A stretch of 64,000 bases of DNA from Fibrobacterota bacterium (GCA_023436205.1 JAEZKC010000014.1:65621-129620), one strand, 5' to 3'. Counted from the first letter of the stretch, positions 25,143 to 33,849 are shown. Numbers and translations are program-made. Notes: generated by a model from the letters alone, not told the origin.

Positions 25143-25508
25143 ATGACATCAATGTTTCACGTTCTTATAGTTGATGATGAAGATGACATAAGGGATGCCC
25201 TGTGTCGTTCTTTGATAAAGCTTGGATGCGTGGTAGCAGTGGCCTTAACTGCCGAACAAGGCCTCAATCATCTGGAAAGTGATCGTTTCGATGCTGTGTT
25301 TGCGGCTCTGTGTGTAAGGGAATCAGGGGGCAGGGGTATTGCCCGCTATGTGAAACAGCACTGCCCCGAAACCAAAGTATTTCTGGTCACCGGTTGGAAA
25401 GGGGAGCTTGAACCCAGTCTTTTACGCCACGACGGAATACATGATGTCATACATAAGCCTTTGAATTTTAGTGAAATACGGGATAAACTCCTTGAACATC
25501 TAGGATAA
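25143..25508 (+). CDS. Receiver-domain protein lacking the phospho-acceptor Asp
   Basis: 121 residues, a stand-alone CheY-like receiver. The N-terminal acidic cluster VDDEDD is intact, the Thr-containing VTGW and the Lys-Pro (IHKPL) are present. The phospho-acceptor strand, normally LLDLxMP, reads AVFAALCVRESGG, with Ala where Asp is expected. So it is likely a pseudo-receiver working without phosphorylation, e.g. by binding a partner. It is transcribed in the same direction as the receiver-HATPase gene, 146 bp downstream. Another explanation would be a sequence error, but the whole strand (FAALCVRE) differs from the consensus. Confidence 0.88.
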   Translation: MTSMFHVLIVDDEDDIRDALCRSLIKLGCVVAVALTAEQGLNHLESDRFDAVFAALCVRESGGRGIARYVKQHCPETKVFLVTGWKGELEPSLLRHDGIHDVIHKPLNFSEIRDKLLEHLG

Positions 25509-25519
25509 ATTCTCATACG

Positions 25520-25579
25520 GGGTCCGGGGCCTGCTTTCTTTGTGTTGACTAACTTGGAGTGCCCCGGTCCCTTTTTTTT
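25520..25579 (+). terminator. Rho-independent terminator candidate
   Basis: GGGTCCGGGGC (25520-25530) pairs with GCCCCGGTCCC (25561-25571) except for one central T-T mismatch, with a 30-nt loop, followed directly by eight T (25572-25579). It lies just downstream of the receiver gene stop. The large loop lowers confidence. Confidence 0.6.
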
Positions 25580-25596
25580 GAAAAAAGAGGTGCAAT

Positions 25597-25752
25597 GTGT
25601 CTGGTGTCTGTCTCGAATGCGGAAAAAAACTCACTCTGAACGAAGAACTGTTTTGTGAAGGTTGTGTGGCAAAAATGGAAAATGATTTCAGAATTCAAAA
25701 TGAAGATGATTTTGAACTGGAAGACAACATTTTTTACTCGCTATTTAAATAA
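25597..25752 (+). CDS. Small protein with two CxxC knuckles, 51 residues
   Basis: GTG start at 25597 with GAGG six bases upstream; the frame is 51 codons to TAA. Residues VSGVCLECGKK and ELFCEGCVAK give two CxxC pairs (Cys5/8 and Cys20/23), the spacing of a short zinc ribbon. The C-terminal half is strongly acidic (NEDDFELEDNIF) and ends YSLFK. Cognate function is unknown; similar small zinc-ribbon proteins often contact other proteins or RNA. It starts 17 bp after a terminator-like T-run, so it may have its own promoter or be read through. Too short for many gene finders. Confidence 0.7.
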   Translation: MSGVCLECGKKLTLNEELFCEGCVAKMENDFRIQNEDDFELEDNIFYSLFK

Positions 25753-25757
25753 AAAAC

Positions 25758-25786
25758 TTGCTTCGCGTTCTTTTTTCCTATATATT
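25758..25786 (+). promoter_or_regulatory. Sigma-70-type promoter candidate
   Basis: TTGCTT (25758-25763), 17-bp spacer, TATATT (25781-25786), about 38 bp before the ATG of the small exported protein. Box matches are good but not perfect, and the start site is not known. Confidence 0.45.
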
Positions 25787-25824
25787 ACTATAAACTATAC
25801 TTAAAACCAGCTTCAGGGTTAAAA

Positions 25825-26037
25825 ATGAATAAAAGAATTTCAGGGTTAATCTTCATTGTGGTGTTAAGTATGTCTGCCTTTTCACAGCAGAAATCACCCG
25901 ATTCCAGTAGCGTCGTTTCAACCGATTCAATTCAAGTTTCCTCCTCAACAGACCAGAAGAATCTTTCAAAACAGGTGGCCATCTATCGGCCGAAAACTGT
26001 AACCAACTGGTCAAAAATCAAAGATCTCTTCAGATAA
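25825..26037 (+). CDS. Small exported Ser-rich protein, 70 residues
   Basis: 70 residues. A signal peptide (ISGLIFIVVLSMSAFS, cleavage likely before QQK) is followed by a Ser/Thr/Val-rich stretch (SPDSSSVVSTDSIQVSSS) and a short basic end (NWSKIKDLFR). No family recognised. The N-terminus, a promoter candidate upstream and the independent position make a real gene plausible. It may be a secreted or periplasmic peptide. Confidence 0.6.
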   Translation: MNKRISGLIFIVVLSMSAFSQQKSPDSSSVVSTDSIQVSSSTDQKNLSKQVAIYRPKTVTNWSKIKDLFR

Positions 26038-26151
26038 GACAAAATCTGCAGCGCAGTAATTAGTTTTCACCTCCTTTGGTATTTTTCCCATTCCTCAGGT
26101 TTCTTAATCAACCTCCTTTAGCTTTTCTGAACTGTACGCATGCTTAAATAC

Positions 26152-26181
26152 AAAAAAAGCCCCGCAGCATAACTACGGAGC
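26152..26181 (-). terminator. Rho-independent terminator for the outer-membrane protein gene
   Basis: In minus-strand RNA, GCUCCGUAG pairs fully (two G-U wobbles) with CUGCGGGGC around a 5-nt loop (UUAUG), followed by seven U. It lies 28 bp past the stop codon of the 26209-26985 gene. A clear intrinsic terminator. Confidence 0.8.
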
Positions 26182-26208
26182 ACAAAACATAATGTCGTTT
26201 ATAGATTA

Positions 26209-26985
26209 TCAGTATTCCTCGGCTTCAGTCTCTATTCCGTAAAGTCTTGGAGTGACCGCGCCGATACTGAAAGAGATGCTGAATTCCTGTACCGGTACTC
26301 TTGAGGATGAGTTAATTTTGGGAGAGGCCGTGAATTCAAGTGAACAGTAAGGCTTGTTGTTGGTAATCGGGTCGACTTTGGGGAAAAAGTCCACTGCAAG
26401 CCACCCGCGAATATTGTTCAAGTTTGAGTAGGTGCCTTCCGCACCGGTGTAACTTCTGTTTTCGCCATTAATCATGTAGAGTTGAGGACCAAATGATACG
26501 AATCCGAAATTGGGAACTTTGAACTGCATCCCAAGTACCGCCGCACCATCCTTACCTCCGTACATAGCATTTGTTTTATTCTCTGAGTAGAACAGTGCAC
26601 CTTGGGCAAGAGCAATAAAACTGAATGAATTAAGAAGCATCGGGGAGGTTAACTTCAGGTGCGCACCGCCAGAAAAACCATACTCACCCTCGAAAACCGG
26701 AACCGTATCACCTCCAACGGTGTACCTCTCCACATTCACCTGTGCGGCGCCCAGATCCAATCCGAGATTCACGTATTTCAGAGGGGAATAACTGATTCGG
26801 CCATGGATTCGGTTCACCATCATGGGAATTTGACGATTTGTAATGGTGTATCCGCCCAAGTCATATGATACCCCCAGTGAAACCCTGGCTTCTGGCAGGG
26901 GGGCTGCCGGATTGGCCAGGTTGGCTCCCGCAGAAGTGAGAGCCAAACTGGAAATAAGCAATGTTGTTACTATAATTTTATTCAC
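26209..26985 (-). CDS. Outer-membrane-barrel-like protein of unknown function
   Basis: 258 residues. Signal peptide MNKIIVTTLLISSLALTSAG, then a mature protein of alternating hydrophobic and polar residues typical of a beta-barrel (ARVSLGVSYDLGGYTI, YVNLGLDLGAAQVNVERY, GFSGGAHLKLT, FKVPNFGFVSFGPQLYMI) ending in a strand, PRLYGIETEAEEY. No family is recognised, although it resembles short outer-membrane barrel proteins. A good terminator follows. It may be co-transcribed with the Ig-like surface protein gene ending 27 bp upstream, which hints at a shared surface role. Confidence 0.7.
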   Translation of the reverse strand: MNKIIVTTLLISSLALTSAGANLANPAAPLPEARVSLGVSYDLGGYTITNRQIPMMVNRIHGRISYSPLKYVNLGLDLGAAQVNVERYTVGGDTVPVFEGEYGFSGGAHLKLTSPMLLNSFSFIALAQGALFYSENKTNAMYGGKDGAAVLGMQFKVPNFGFVSFGPQLYMINGENRSYTGAEGTYSNLNNIRGWLAVDFFPKVDPITNNKPYCSLEFTASPKINSSSRVPVQEFSISFSIGAVTPRLYGIETEAEEY

Positions 26986-27011
26986 GATAACCTCTTCATG
27001 CGGTTTTCAAG

Positions 27012-30000
27012 TTAATCTCTGTATCTCCAGTACTGGGCATCGCTTTTCTCGATGGGCAGTATGAACTGTTCAGGACTGGAGGTGACAAGTCCTCGACACT
27101 CTGCCCATATCTTCACCTGTATTCTCCAGGCATCCGACTGCCCGTAGATCATTTCGTTGTCTGCCACTCCGTTCTTGGTCAGAACAGTTCGGGAAATTGT
27201 CACGGCAGTGCTGGGATCTGCGACACCGTTATGGTTCCAGTCGATATCAAAGCGGCCGGTACCGGGAACTGCTGCAGCCATGGCCTGATAAACACTCCAG
27301 GGAATTTCCTGTCCATTTTCCCCGTACGCCCTTTCGATTGTGTCTCTTTTTCCGTTACCGTTGTAGTCGGCAAATACCGAATCCAGCGAGCCATCAGATC
27401 TGGTATAGGTATGAATGGGTTCTGGGAAAGTGTCTCTAACGCCGTTCCAGTTTATATCATCGAAACCGGGGCCGAACTGGTAAATTCCATCACCATTGAG
27501 ATCTTCGCCTCGATTCACGATACCATCCCCGTTCATATCCTCACCGGGATCCAGGCGGAAATTGTTATTCAAATCTTCAAATGGTAGCAGTACCCCCACC
27601 GTATCCACTGCATACTCCATTCTATCTACAAGAGAGTTCCAGTAGAAGTTAGGGAAGAGCTTGTAGATCATGTAGCCGGTAACCTGAAGACTGAAAGTCA
27701 CTTCAGTTCCGTCCGCTACAGGGTTACCGTTAACGTCTGAAACGATGGCGGAAACTTTCTTTCCGTAGGTGGCGGGGTATTTGATGAGTTCACCCATATT
27801 TCTTCTTACCGTAATGTACTTTGGTGGTCCGGCAATAGTGAATTTGGCGGTATCCGAGCGGGTACCTGCGAAATCACTGGCGGTGATCCATACTTGTTTA
27901 TACATGCTGGGGATTGTGCCAGAGATCAAGTAGGTGGAAGCTGAACCATCAATGCCGGTAGTGGCTGTTGCAGGATCAAGGTATTCACCACCGCCGGGGC
28001 CGTTCAGCATGTTGAAGGAGATGACCGCGTCTTTAACTCGGTTGTTCATGGCATCATAGGCAACCGCGGTTAATTTTGTACGATCGCCGTTGGTGCTGAT
28101 CACTTCGGGGGTACCTGTGAGCTCGATTCTGTAGACTCCGCTTGCACGGAAGTACAGGGTAAAGCTTGCAGTAGTGACTTCCTGATTAGTTCTGGCTGTC
28201 ACGAAAATGGTTGCCGTATTGGAGAAATTAGGATTCTTCAGGTAGAATATCTTGATTCCATCGTCTGCCGAAACGAGAGATAGCGTTTTGGCGAAAACGG
28301 TATCATGAATTGATCCCATAGTCACACTGACATTCAGTGATGCGCTGGAAATAGGTGTGTGTTGATCACCCTGCATGTATCTGATGCGAATCTGAGTTGA
28401 ATCGGTACCGTTGGCAATTGCCGGCTGGAAAGAGGCTGTGTCCACTCTCAGGTAGTTATTGGAATAATTGAGTACGGTTCGTGTGAACGCGCCGGCAGCC
28501 TGAATCGTAATAGTATCCTGTCCGGTTCCGGTACCCACAATTTTACACCGGGCTTCACCGCGATTATTTGTGACAGAATCGCGCGAGACGATAGTTGTGG
28601 CAGCCTTTTGCTTGGAGAAGTTAACCCGTTCACCCACTATGGGGTTCTTTGCCGCATCAATAAGAGTGATCAGCACGGTGCTGGTGTCTGAACCGCTGGA
28701 ATTGATACTGGGCGGGTTGGCGGCCGCAGAGATGGTTACTCCTGAAAACTCCACGTTGACTTTGGCTGTGCGGGATGGATCTTTTTCCAGAGTGGCGGTC
28801 ACAGTGGCCACTGTGTTTCGTCTGTCGCTTGTGAGCTGTGCGACAGCTTTTCCTTCAGCATTGGTTACTGCCGAGGCGGTCACCATACCTGCATCACTGG
28901 CAAAAGTAATCACATCGCCCACGATAGGATTGTTGGTTTCGTTTTTAATTTGTACTGTGATGGTTGATTTGCTGGTTCCGTCCGCCTGAATCACTGATGG
29001 TAATGCGGCAATGGTCATTGTTCTGGTAGTGATAAACTCCAGGTGAGCCTCAGCGCTGGCCACATCGCTTGCGGAATTATAGCCGGTGACCACGAGGCGC
29101 ATGGTTCCCTCATAGGGAAGAGCGCTTATGGACATAGAAGCTTGCCCCTGAGCGTTGGTGACCATGCTCATGGTGTCAGTGGAATCAATTCCACTTTGTT
29201 TTTTGAAAAAACGGGCTACCAGGATCTGTTTGCCGGAGAGTGCTGTTCCGCTTCCCTGAGTGAAAGTGGCATGTAACGTGGTAGATAGACCCTGACGTGC
29301 CTGCAGAACGTTCTCTTCCAGTTCAACATTAAGGTTTAGGTTTGTCACATTCAGTTTTACGATTGCAGAAGCTCCGCTGGAGGTGACTTTAAGTGAGTCT
29401 GAACCGCTGGGTGCTATGCCTTTCACCACGATGCGGGCAACTCCGTCAAGGCCCGCTGAAGTATCTGTGGAAATTATCCGCAGAGGTGAGGCCAGGCCTT
29501 TGCCCAAGTCAAAGTAGGTGCGGGCAAACGGAATCGGCTCCCCTGATGCATTCAGAATCTTTGCCGAAATCAGCACTTCTTCATTGTTTTTGATATTTGA
29601 ACTGCTGAGGTTTATCTGAATGTTCACTCCCTGAAAACCGACCGCCACTTCATCGCTCAATGACTTGTTGGATGCCAAATATGCTGTTACAAAAGCTGTA
29701 TCGTTGATATTGGTGCTGGTCAATTTGGCTCTGGCGATACCATTTTCATCGGTTAGGCTCTGTCCGGAATTGGAGGCAAGAGGAGGTTCACCTGCAATCA
29801 CTCCTGCGGTGCTGATGAACTGGACCGCTTCGCCAACAATGGGGTTATTGTTGTCGTTAAGAACTCTTACTGAAATGATGGTGAAATCTTTGCCGTCTGC
29901 TTTAATGATGGACTGCTGCGGTACAGCCTGCAGTCGCTTGGTAATCTGGCTGGGAGTGTTGGTGATATCCACCCTCAGGGTCTGTTGGGCTGAATGGGAG

Positions 30001-30377
30001 GTGAAGGTGATCTCAGCTTTTCCCTCGGTGGTATCAGAAAAGTTGACTATGGCTCTACCGTTTGCATCCGTAATGGCAGTATCTTTGGAAACCCATCCTC
30101 TGGTGTGCCTAACTATCACTCTTGCTCCCGCAAGAGGGTTTGCGTCTGCTGTGCTGTCGGCCAGCACACGAATTCGCAACGCGATGGTGTCACCTGTTCT
30201 CACATAAGCACTATCGGCGCTGGCAAAGAGGACCGGGGTGGCGTTCTGAGGAATTTCGGTAGTGGGGATTCCGGGGTCAACTGGACTTCCGTTATCCTCT
30301 CTTATGGTGCAGAAAGAAAAAAGAAAAACGCTTAAACTTAACAGCCACAAATGGCGTGCATTGTGTTTCACAGCCAT
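27012..30377 (-). CDS. Surface protein with about nine Ig-like (Big_1-type) domains and Asp-rich calcium-binding C-terminal module
   Basis: 1121 residues. A signal sequence (LLSLSVFLFSFCTIRED) with a Cys after Phe; not a canonical lipobox. By eye there are about nine ~90-120-residue modules with invasin/intimin-type Ig-like features (for example IIKADGKDFTIISVRV with NNNPIVGEAVQFISTAG, and VIQADGTSKSTITVQI with NNPIVGDVITFASDAG). The C-terminal ~220 residues hold a run of six DxNxxG loops (DLNNNFRLDPGED, DMNGDGIVNRGED, DLNGDGIYQFGPG and others), as in EF-hand/dockerin-like calcium sites. Expected location: cell surface or periplasm, in adhesion. Nothing shows what it binds. Confidence 0.88.
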   Translation of the reverse strand: MAVKHNARHLWLLSLSVFLFSFCTIREDNGSPVDPGIPTTEIPQNATPVLFASADSAYVRTGDTIALRIRVLADSTADANPLAGARVIVRHTRGWVSKDTAITDANGRAIVNFSDTTEGKAEITFTSHSAQQTLRVDITNTPSQITKRLQAVPQQSIIKADGKDFTIISVRVLNDNNNPIVGEAVQFISTAGVIAGEPPLASNSGQSLTDENGIARAKLTSTNINDTAFVTAYLASNKSLSDEVAVGFQGVNIQINLSSSNIKNNEEVLISAKILNASGEPIPFARTYFDLGKGLASPLRIISTDTSAGLDGVARIVVKGIAPSGSDSLKVTSSGASAIVKLNVTNLNLNVELEENVLQARQGLSTTLHATFTQGSGTALSGKQILVARFFKKQSGIDSTDTMSMVTNAQGQASMSISALPYEGTMRLVVTGYNSASDVASAEAHLEFITTRTMTIAALPSVIQADGTSKSTITVQIKNETNNPIVGDVITFASDAGMVTASAVTNAEGKAVAQLTSDRRNTVATVTATLEKDPSRTAKVNVEFSGVTISAAANPPSINSSGSDTSTVLITLIDAAKNPIVGERVNFSKQKAATTIVSRDSVTNNRGEARCKIVGTGTGQDTITIQAAGAFTRTVLNYSNNYLRVDTASFQPAIANGTDSTQIRIRYMQGDQHTPISSASLNVSVTMGSIHDTVFAKTLSLVSADDGIKIFYLKNPNFSNTATIFVTARTNQEVTTASFTLYFRASGVYRIELTGTPEVISTNGDRTKLTAVAYDAMNNRVKDAVISFNMLNGPGGGEYLDPATATTGIDGSASTYLISGTIPSMYKQVWITASDFAGTRSDTAKFTIAGPPKYITVRRNMGELIKYPATYGKKVSAIVSDVNGNPVADGTEVTFSLQVTGYMIYKLFPNFYWNSLVDRMEYAVDTVGVLLPFEDLNNNFRLDPGEDMNGDGIVNRGEDLNGDGIYQFGPGFDDINWNGVRDTFPEPIHTYTRSDGSLDSVFADYNGNGKRDTIERAYGENGQEIPWSVYQAMAAAVPGTGRFDIDWNHNGVADPSTAVTISRTVLTKNGVADNEMIYGQSDAWRIQVKIWAECRGLVTSSPEQFILPIEKSDAQYWRYRD

Positions 30378-30440
30378 TCCTCCTTATTTGTAGAGCTTAA
30401 AAAAAGCCAATTGTTGCCAATTTGTTGAAAATCATTTTTA

Positions 30441-30470
30441 ATTATAGATATTATAATTTGGAAAAATCAA
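30441..30470 (-). promoter_or_regulatory. Promoter candidate for the Ig-like surface protein gene
   Basis: On the minus strand, TTGATT (30470-30465), an 18-bp spacer, TATAAT (30446-30441). Perfect -10, four of six in -35. About 64 bp before the GTG/ATG at 30377. Confidence 0.35.
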
Positions 30471-30487
30471 TGACTAAAACGTATACT
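30458..30487 (+). promoter_or_regulatory. Promoter candidate for the DUF512 gene
   Basis: TTGGAA (30458-30463), 18-bp spacer, TATACT (30482-30487), 38 bp before the ATG at 30525. It overlaps the divergent minus-strand promoter candidate. Confidence 0.35.
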
Positions 30488-30524
30488 ATCTGCTCAATTT
30501 ACATGAATTTAGCCAACCTGAACT

Positions 30525-31859
30525 ATGAAAAATAAAATGAATTCCGACAAAGATGGATTAAAAATCAGAAAATTAAATCCGGACAGTTTTCTTTTTCAGA
30601 TGGGGCTTCGCCCTGGTGACCGGATTCTCGCTGTTAACGGACAAGATGTTATTGATGAGCTTGATTTCTATTTCTATGCAGCTGAATCATATCTGGAGTT
30701 AGAGGTGGAGCGCAGGGGACGTCTGGGGATTTTTGAGCTCGAACGACCGATGGGCTGCTCAATGGAGGTTGATTTTCACGAAAAACCTATCAACAAGTGC
30801 ACTAATCGCTGCATTTTCTGCTTTATTGATCAGATGCCAAAAGGTTTGCGATCTTCCTTATATATAAAAGATGAAGATTTCAAACACTCCTTTCTCAATG
30901 GAAATTATGTCACTCTATCATCGGCAACTCAGCAGGATCTTGAGCGGATTGTGCATATTGGGCTTTCCCCTCTTTTTATTTCAGTTCACGCCACCGACCC
31001 TGCGGTGAGGGCGAAGATGCTGCGGAACAGAAAGGCTCCCTCAATTCTTGAACAGCTTAAATATTTGAGTGATCATGCGATCTGCTTTCACACCCAAATT
31101 GTGGTTTGTCCCGGATTCAACGATGGGGAGATTCTTCTTCAAACTATAAACGATCTCTTAAAGTTTGGCAAGTCACTACTTTCGATTGCTGTTGTTCCGG
31201 TGGGATTGACTCGTTTCAGAAAAGAAAAGCTTCTTCCGGTGAGTGAATCGAAAGCTGTGGAGATCTGTGATCAGGTCTCTCTCGTCTCAGATTTACATGC
31301 AAAGCAGGATGGCATGAGAAGAATCTTCCTTGCTGATGAGTTTTTCATTAGGGCTGGAAAGCCTATTCCCCCGGTCAGTTATTACGAGGAATATCCTCAG
31401 ATTGAAAATGGAGTAGGGTTGATACGCCTGTTCCTGCAGTCTCAGGTGCGTTTAAAAAGAAAGCTTTTGAGTTCAAGGGGTAAGGTCGATAAAAACGGAG
31501 CGAGGAATTTGGTTGTAACCGCTTCTTCGGCATTCCCCTTCATCAAAAGAGCTGTTGAACAATTGTCCTCTTTATTGATGGCAGATTACGAAACCGTGTG
31601 CGTTCAAAACAGATACTTTGGAACCAGTGTCACAGTGGCCGGTCTGTTGACTGCATCCGATGTGATTACCGCTGTGAGGGAACGTTTAAGAAACTGTCAC
31701 TGCTCTGCGGTATTCCTTCCGTGTGTAATGTTTAATCATAATGGATCAACTTTGGACGGATATTCTGCGGAGCGCATTAGCAGACTTTTAAAGCTGCCGG
31801 TGAAAGTGGTTTCATCTCTTGAAGAAGTTGCGGAACTGGAAGAAATGGAAGGTAAATGA
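30525..31859 (+). CDS. DUF512 (PDZ plus radical SAM-like) protein
   Basis: 444 residues. An N-terminal PDZ-like half-domain (SFLFQMGLRPGDRILAVNG, about 21-40), then a radical SAM-type region with cysteines 92, 96 and 99 (INKCTNRCIFCFIDQMPKGL), then the DUF512 domain (AVVPVGLTRFRKEKLLPV ... DEFFIRAGKPIPP). This is the widely conserved DUF512/TIGR03279-type family of uncertain function. The start with ATG (30525) has no clear Shine-Dalgarno site, and the ATG at 30537 is an alternative. It overlaps the pseudouridine synthase start (ATGATG at the stop), making a three-gene unit. Confidence 0.9.
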   Translation: MKNKMNSDKDGLKIRKLNPDSFLFQMGLRPGDRILAVNGQDVIDELDFYFYAAESYLELEVERRGRLGIFELERPMGCSMEVDFHEKPINKCTNRCIFCFIDQMPKGLRSSLYIKDEDFKHSFLNGNYVTLSSATQQDLERIVHIGLSPLFISVHATDPAVRAKMLRNRKAPSILEQLKYLSDHAICFHTQIVVCPGFNDGEILLQTINDLLKFGKSLLSIAVVPVGLTRFRKEKLLPVSESKAVEICDQVSLVSDLHAKQDGMRRIFLADEFFIRAGKPIPPVSYYEEYPQIENGVGLIRLFLQSQVRLKRKLLSSRGKVDKNGARNLVVTASSAFPFIKRAVEQLSSLLMADYETVCVQNRYFGTSVTVAGLLTASDVITAVRERLRNCHCSAVFLPCVMFNHNGSTLDGYSAERISRLLKLPVKVVSSLEEVAELEEMEGK

Positions 31860-32623
31860 TGCAGAATCGAATTGAAAGAGAAATGGATCAGCAACCGGTT
31901 AGGATAAATCGCTATCTCGCTCAGTGCGGGTTGGGATCAAGAAGGAAGTGCGATGAGCTGGTTCAAAGCGGGCGCATTTATGTGAACGGGGAAAAGGTAA
32001 CAGAGTTGGGGACCAGAGTTGTTCCCGGTGTCGATAATGTCGAGTATTTGGGAAAGACCCTTAGACCTGTTAAAAAACTTGAGTACTGGGCCTACTGCAA
32101 GCCTCGGGAGGTCATGGTGACTCGCACTGATCCCGAGGGGCGTGTTACCATATACGATGCACTCAGGCGTGATGGTCTGGATGCCGATCTGCTCAAATAT
32201 GTTGGACGACTTGACTACCTTTCAGAGGGTCTTCTGCTACTGACAAATGATGGTGATCTGATTCACGCCCTGACTCATCCCCGTTTTCGCATAAAGAAAG
32301 TTTACCTTGTGAGGACCGGTCGTGCGCTTGTACAGCAGGAAATTGAGAGGTTGATTCAGGGTGTGGAATCAGAAGGTCAGCTGCTCCATGCTGCCGAAGT
32401 CAAGTCTGTTGATGTGAAGGATGATCAGAACTGGTATGAGATTACACTGTTTGAAGGTAAGAACCGACAGATAAGGCGAATGCTGGAGGTGCTTGGACAT
32501 GAGGTGCGCCGGTTGAAAAGAGTTCAGTTCGGTACTGTTCGCCTCGGAGACTTGAAAGGCGGGCAATTTCGTGAATTGACACCCCGTGAAATCGGGGGCT
32601 TAAAAAATGCAGGTTACAAATGA
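31856..32623 (+). CDS. rluB: RNA pseudouridine synthase, RluB/RsuA-like
   Basis: 255 residues. An N-terminal S4 RNA-binding domain (VRINRYLAQCGLGSRRKCDE, near 15-35), then the RsuA-type catalytic domain with the Asp in VGRLDYLSEGLLLLTNDG and the C-terminal ENPYQIRR-like motif LFEGKNRQIRRMLEVLGHEV. The family modifies uridines in 23S or 16S rRNA; the RluB-like length and S4 domain suggest 23S, but RluF/RsuA types cannot be excluded. The start overlaps the DUF512 stop and the stop overlaps the phosphatase start, so the three genes are one transcription unit. Confidence 0.92.
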   Translation: MMQNRIEREMDQQPVRINRYLAQCGLGSRRKCDELVQSGRIYVNGEKVTELGTRVVPGVDNVEYLGKTLRPVKKLEYWAYCKPREVMVTRTDPEGRVTIYDALRRDGLDADLLKYVGRLDYLSEGLLLLTNDGDLIHALTHPRFRIKKVYLVRTGRALVQQEIERLIQGVESEGQLLHAAEVKSVDVKDDQNWYEITLFEGKNRQIRRMLEVLGHEVRRLKRVQFGTVRLGDLKGGQFRELTPREIGGLKNAGYK

Positions 32624-33288
32624 ACCAAAACTTTATGAAATATAAAGCAGTCATGTTCGACCTGGATGGCACCCTGCTGGATACGTTGCTTGATTTGGCA
32701 GAATCCATGAATAGCGTTCTGGAAAAGCTTGGGTTCCCTCAGCACCCAGTTGACAAATACCGTTATTTTGTTGGTGATGGTATGAAAATGCTCGCCAGAC
32801 GCGCTCTTCCGCAGTCTGCCGATGAACAGACTGTACTACGCTGCCATGAACTGATGCGGGAAGAGTACGGGAGTCGTTGGGATAAAAAGACCCGGCCCTA
32901 TGATGGGATCCTGGAACTTCTGGAGGAGCTGAACGGCAGAAATCTCATCCTGACAGTTTTTTCTAACAAACCGGATGATTTCACCCGCCAGGTAGTGGCC
33001 CATTTTTTCAGACCCGGCATATTTCACATAGTCATGGGAGCCGGTCAGTTTCCCCCTAAATCAGACCCCTCCGGAGCATTGTACATTGCCCAACAATGTT
33101 CCATTGAAACTTCGTCCTTTTTATATGTTGGTGATACCAACACCGATATGAAAACCGCTATAGGAGCCGGTATGTTTCCTGTGGGAGTGACATGGGGATT
33201 CCGCTCGCGGGAGGAACTCGTGAATGCAGGTGCAAAGTGTACAATTAGCCGACCGGATGAACTGCTGGCTTTAGTGACAAACGAGTAA
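32620..33288 (+). CDS. gph: HAD-family phosphatase, phosphoglycolate phosphatase-like
   Basis: 222 residues. Motif I VMFDLDGTLLDT (Asp nucleophile), the motif II region LTVFSNKPDDF and motif IV YVGDTNTDMKTAIGAGM. The gph/PGP-type subfamily with a C1 cap. Substrate could be phosphoglycolate or another phosphosugar. The ATG at 32620 overlaps the upstream stop (ATGA); ATG at 32635 is an alternative that begins MKYKAVMFDL. It ends the DUF512 operon. Confidence 0.88.
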   Translation: MNQNFMKYKAVMFDLDGTLLDTLLDLAESMNSVLEKLGFPQHPVDKYRYFVGDGMKMLARRALPQSADEQTVLRCHELMREEYGSRWDKKTRPYDGILELLEELNGRNLILTVFSNKPDDFTRQVVAHFFRPGIFHIVMGAGQFPPKSDPSGALYIAQQCSIETSSFLYVGDTNTDMKTAIGAGMFPVGVTWGFRSREELVNAGAKCTISRPDELLALVTNE

Positions 33289-33364
33289 AAAAGTATGAAA
33301 GTTCAGAAAAGAAATTTGTCTTCCGAACCTGCAACATATAGATTTAGGTTTCGGAGAAATCAAT

Positions 33365-33715
33365 ATGTTTTCAGCACGAAATTGTATCATTCTAATAGGT
33401 CTGTTTTTACCCCTGTTTTTTCTCTTTTCAATTTGCCATCATTCAGATGTGGTAAACGAAGTTCAGCGGGGTAGAAGCGAGACTGTTCTTGACGGAGAAA
33501 CCGAAGGAGATGCAGATGCTGAAATCTTGCTTCAGTTGGAGTGTGAGGGGAGTGAGAGTTGTGAAGAAAACCAGACAAGAGTTCGACTAATCTTTTCTCA
33601 TTCCGGCCGTACACAACAAAACACCTCCAGACTATCTCAATGCTACTTTAATTCATCTGTTTCTTTTTCCGCAACTTGTCATTGTGTCCATAATTCCTTC
33701 CCGCTCAGGGTCTGA
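33365..33715 (+). CDS. Hypothetical exported protein
   Basis: 116 residues. A hydrophobic N-terminus (CIILIGLFLPLFFLFSICHH) could be a signal or lipoprotein peptide with Cys after Ile, which is not a canonical lipobox. The rest is Glu/Ser-rich (LDGETEGDADAEILLQLECE) with several Cys near the C-terminus. No family is recognised. A GGAG lies 8 bp before the ATG, which favours a real gene; there is no neighbour evidence. Confidence 0.45.
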   Translation: MFSARNCIILIGLFLPLFFLFSICHHSDVVNEVQRGRSETVLDGETEGDADAEILLQLECEGSESCEENQTRVRLIFSHSGRTQQNTSRLSQCYFNSSVSFSATCHCVHNSFPLRV

Positions 33716-33849
33716 TTCCTAAAAGTCAATATCAAATACGATGCATTACTGCATCCTGATTGATCATTGCAGGCACTAGTTAAAAGCGCATGTATGATTG
33801 ATTCGGCGCATGCTTTTGCGGTCTGGAATCCTAAATATGGGAGTGTATT

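Noticed and set aside
33739..33830. Possible tRNA or hairpin near the AAAAGCGCATG repeat
   Set aside because: The fold needs a bulge, there is no acceptor or T-loop consensus, and no T-run follows it.
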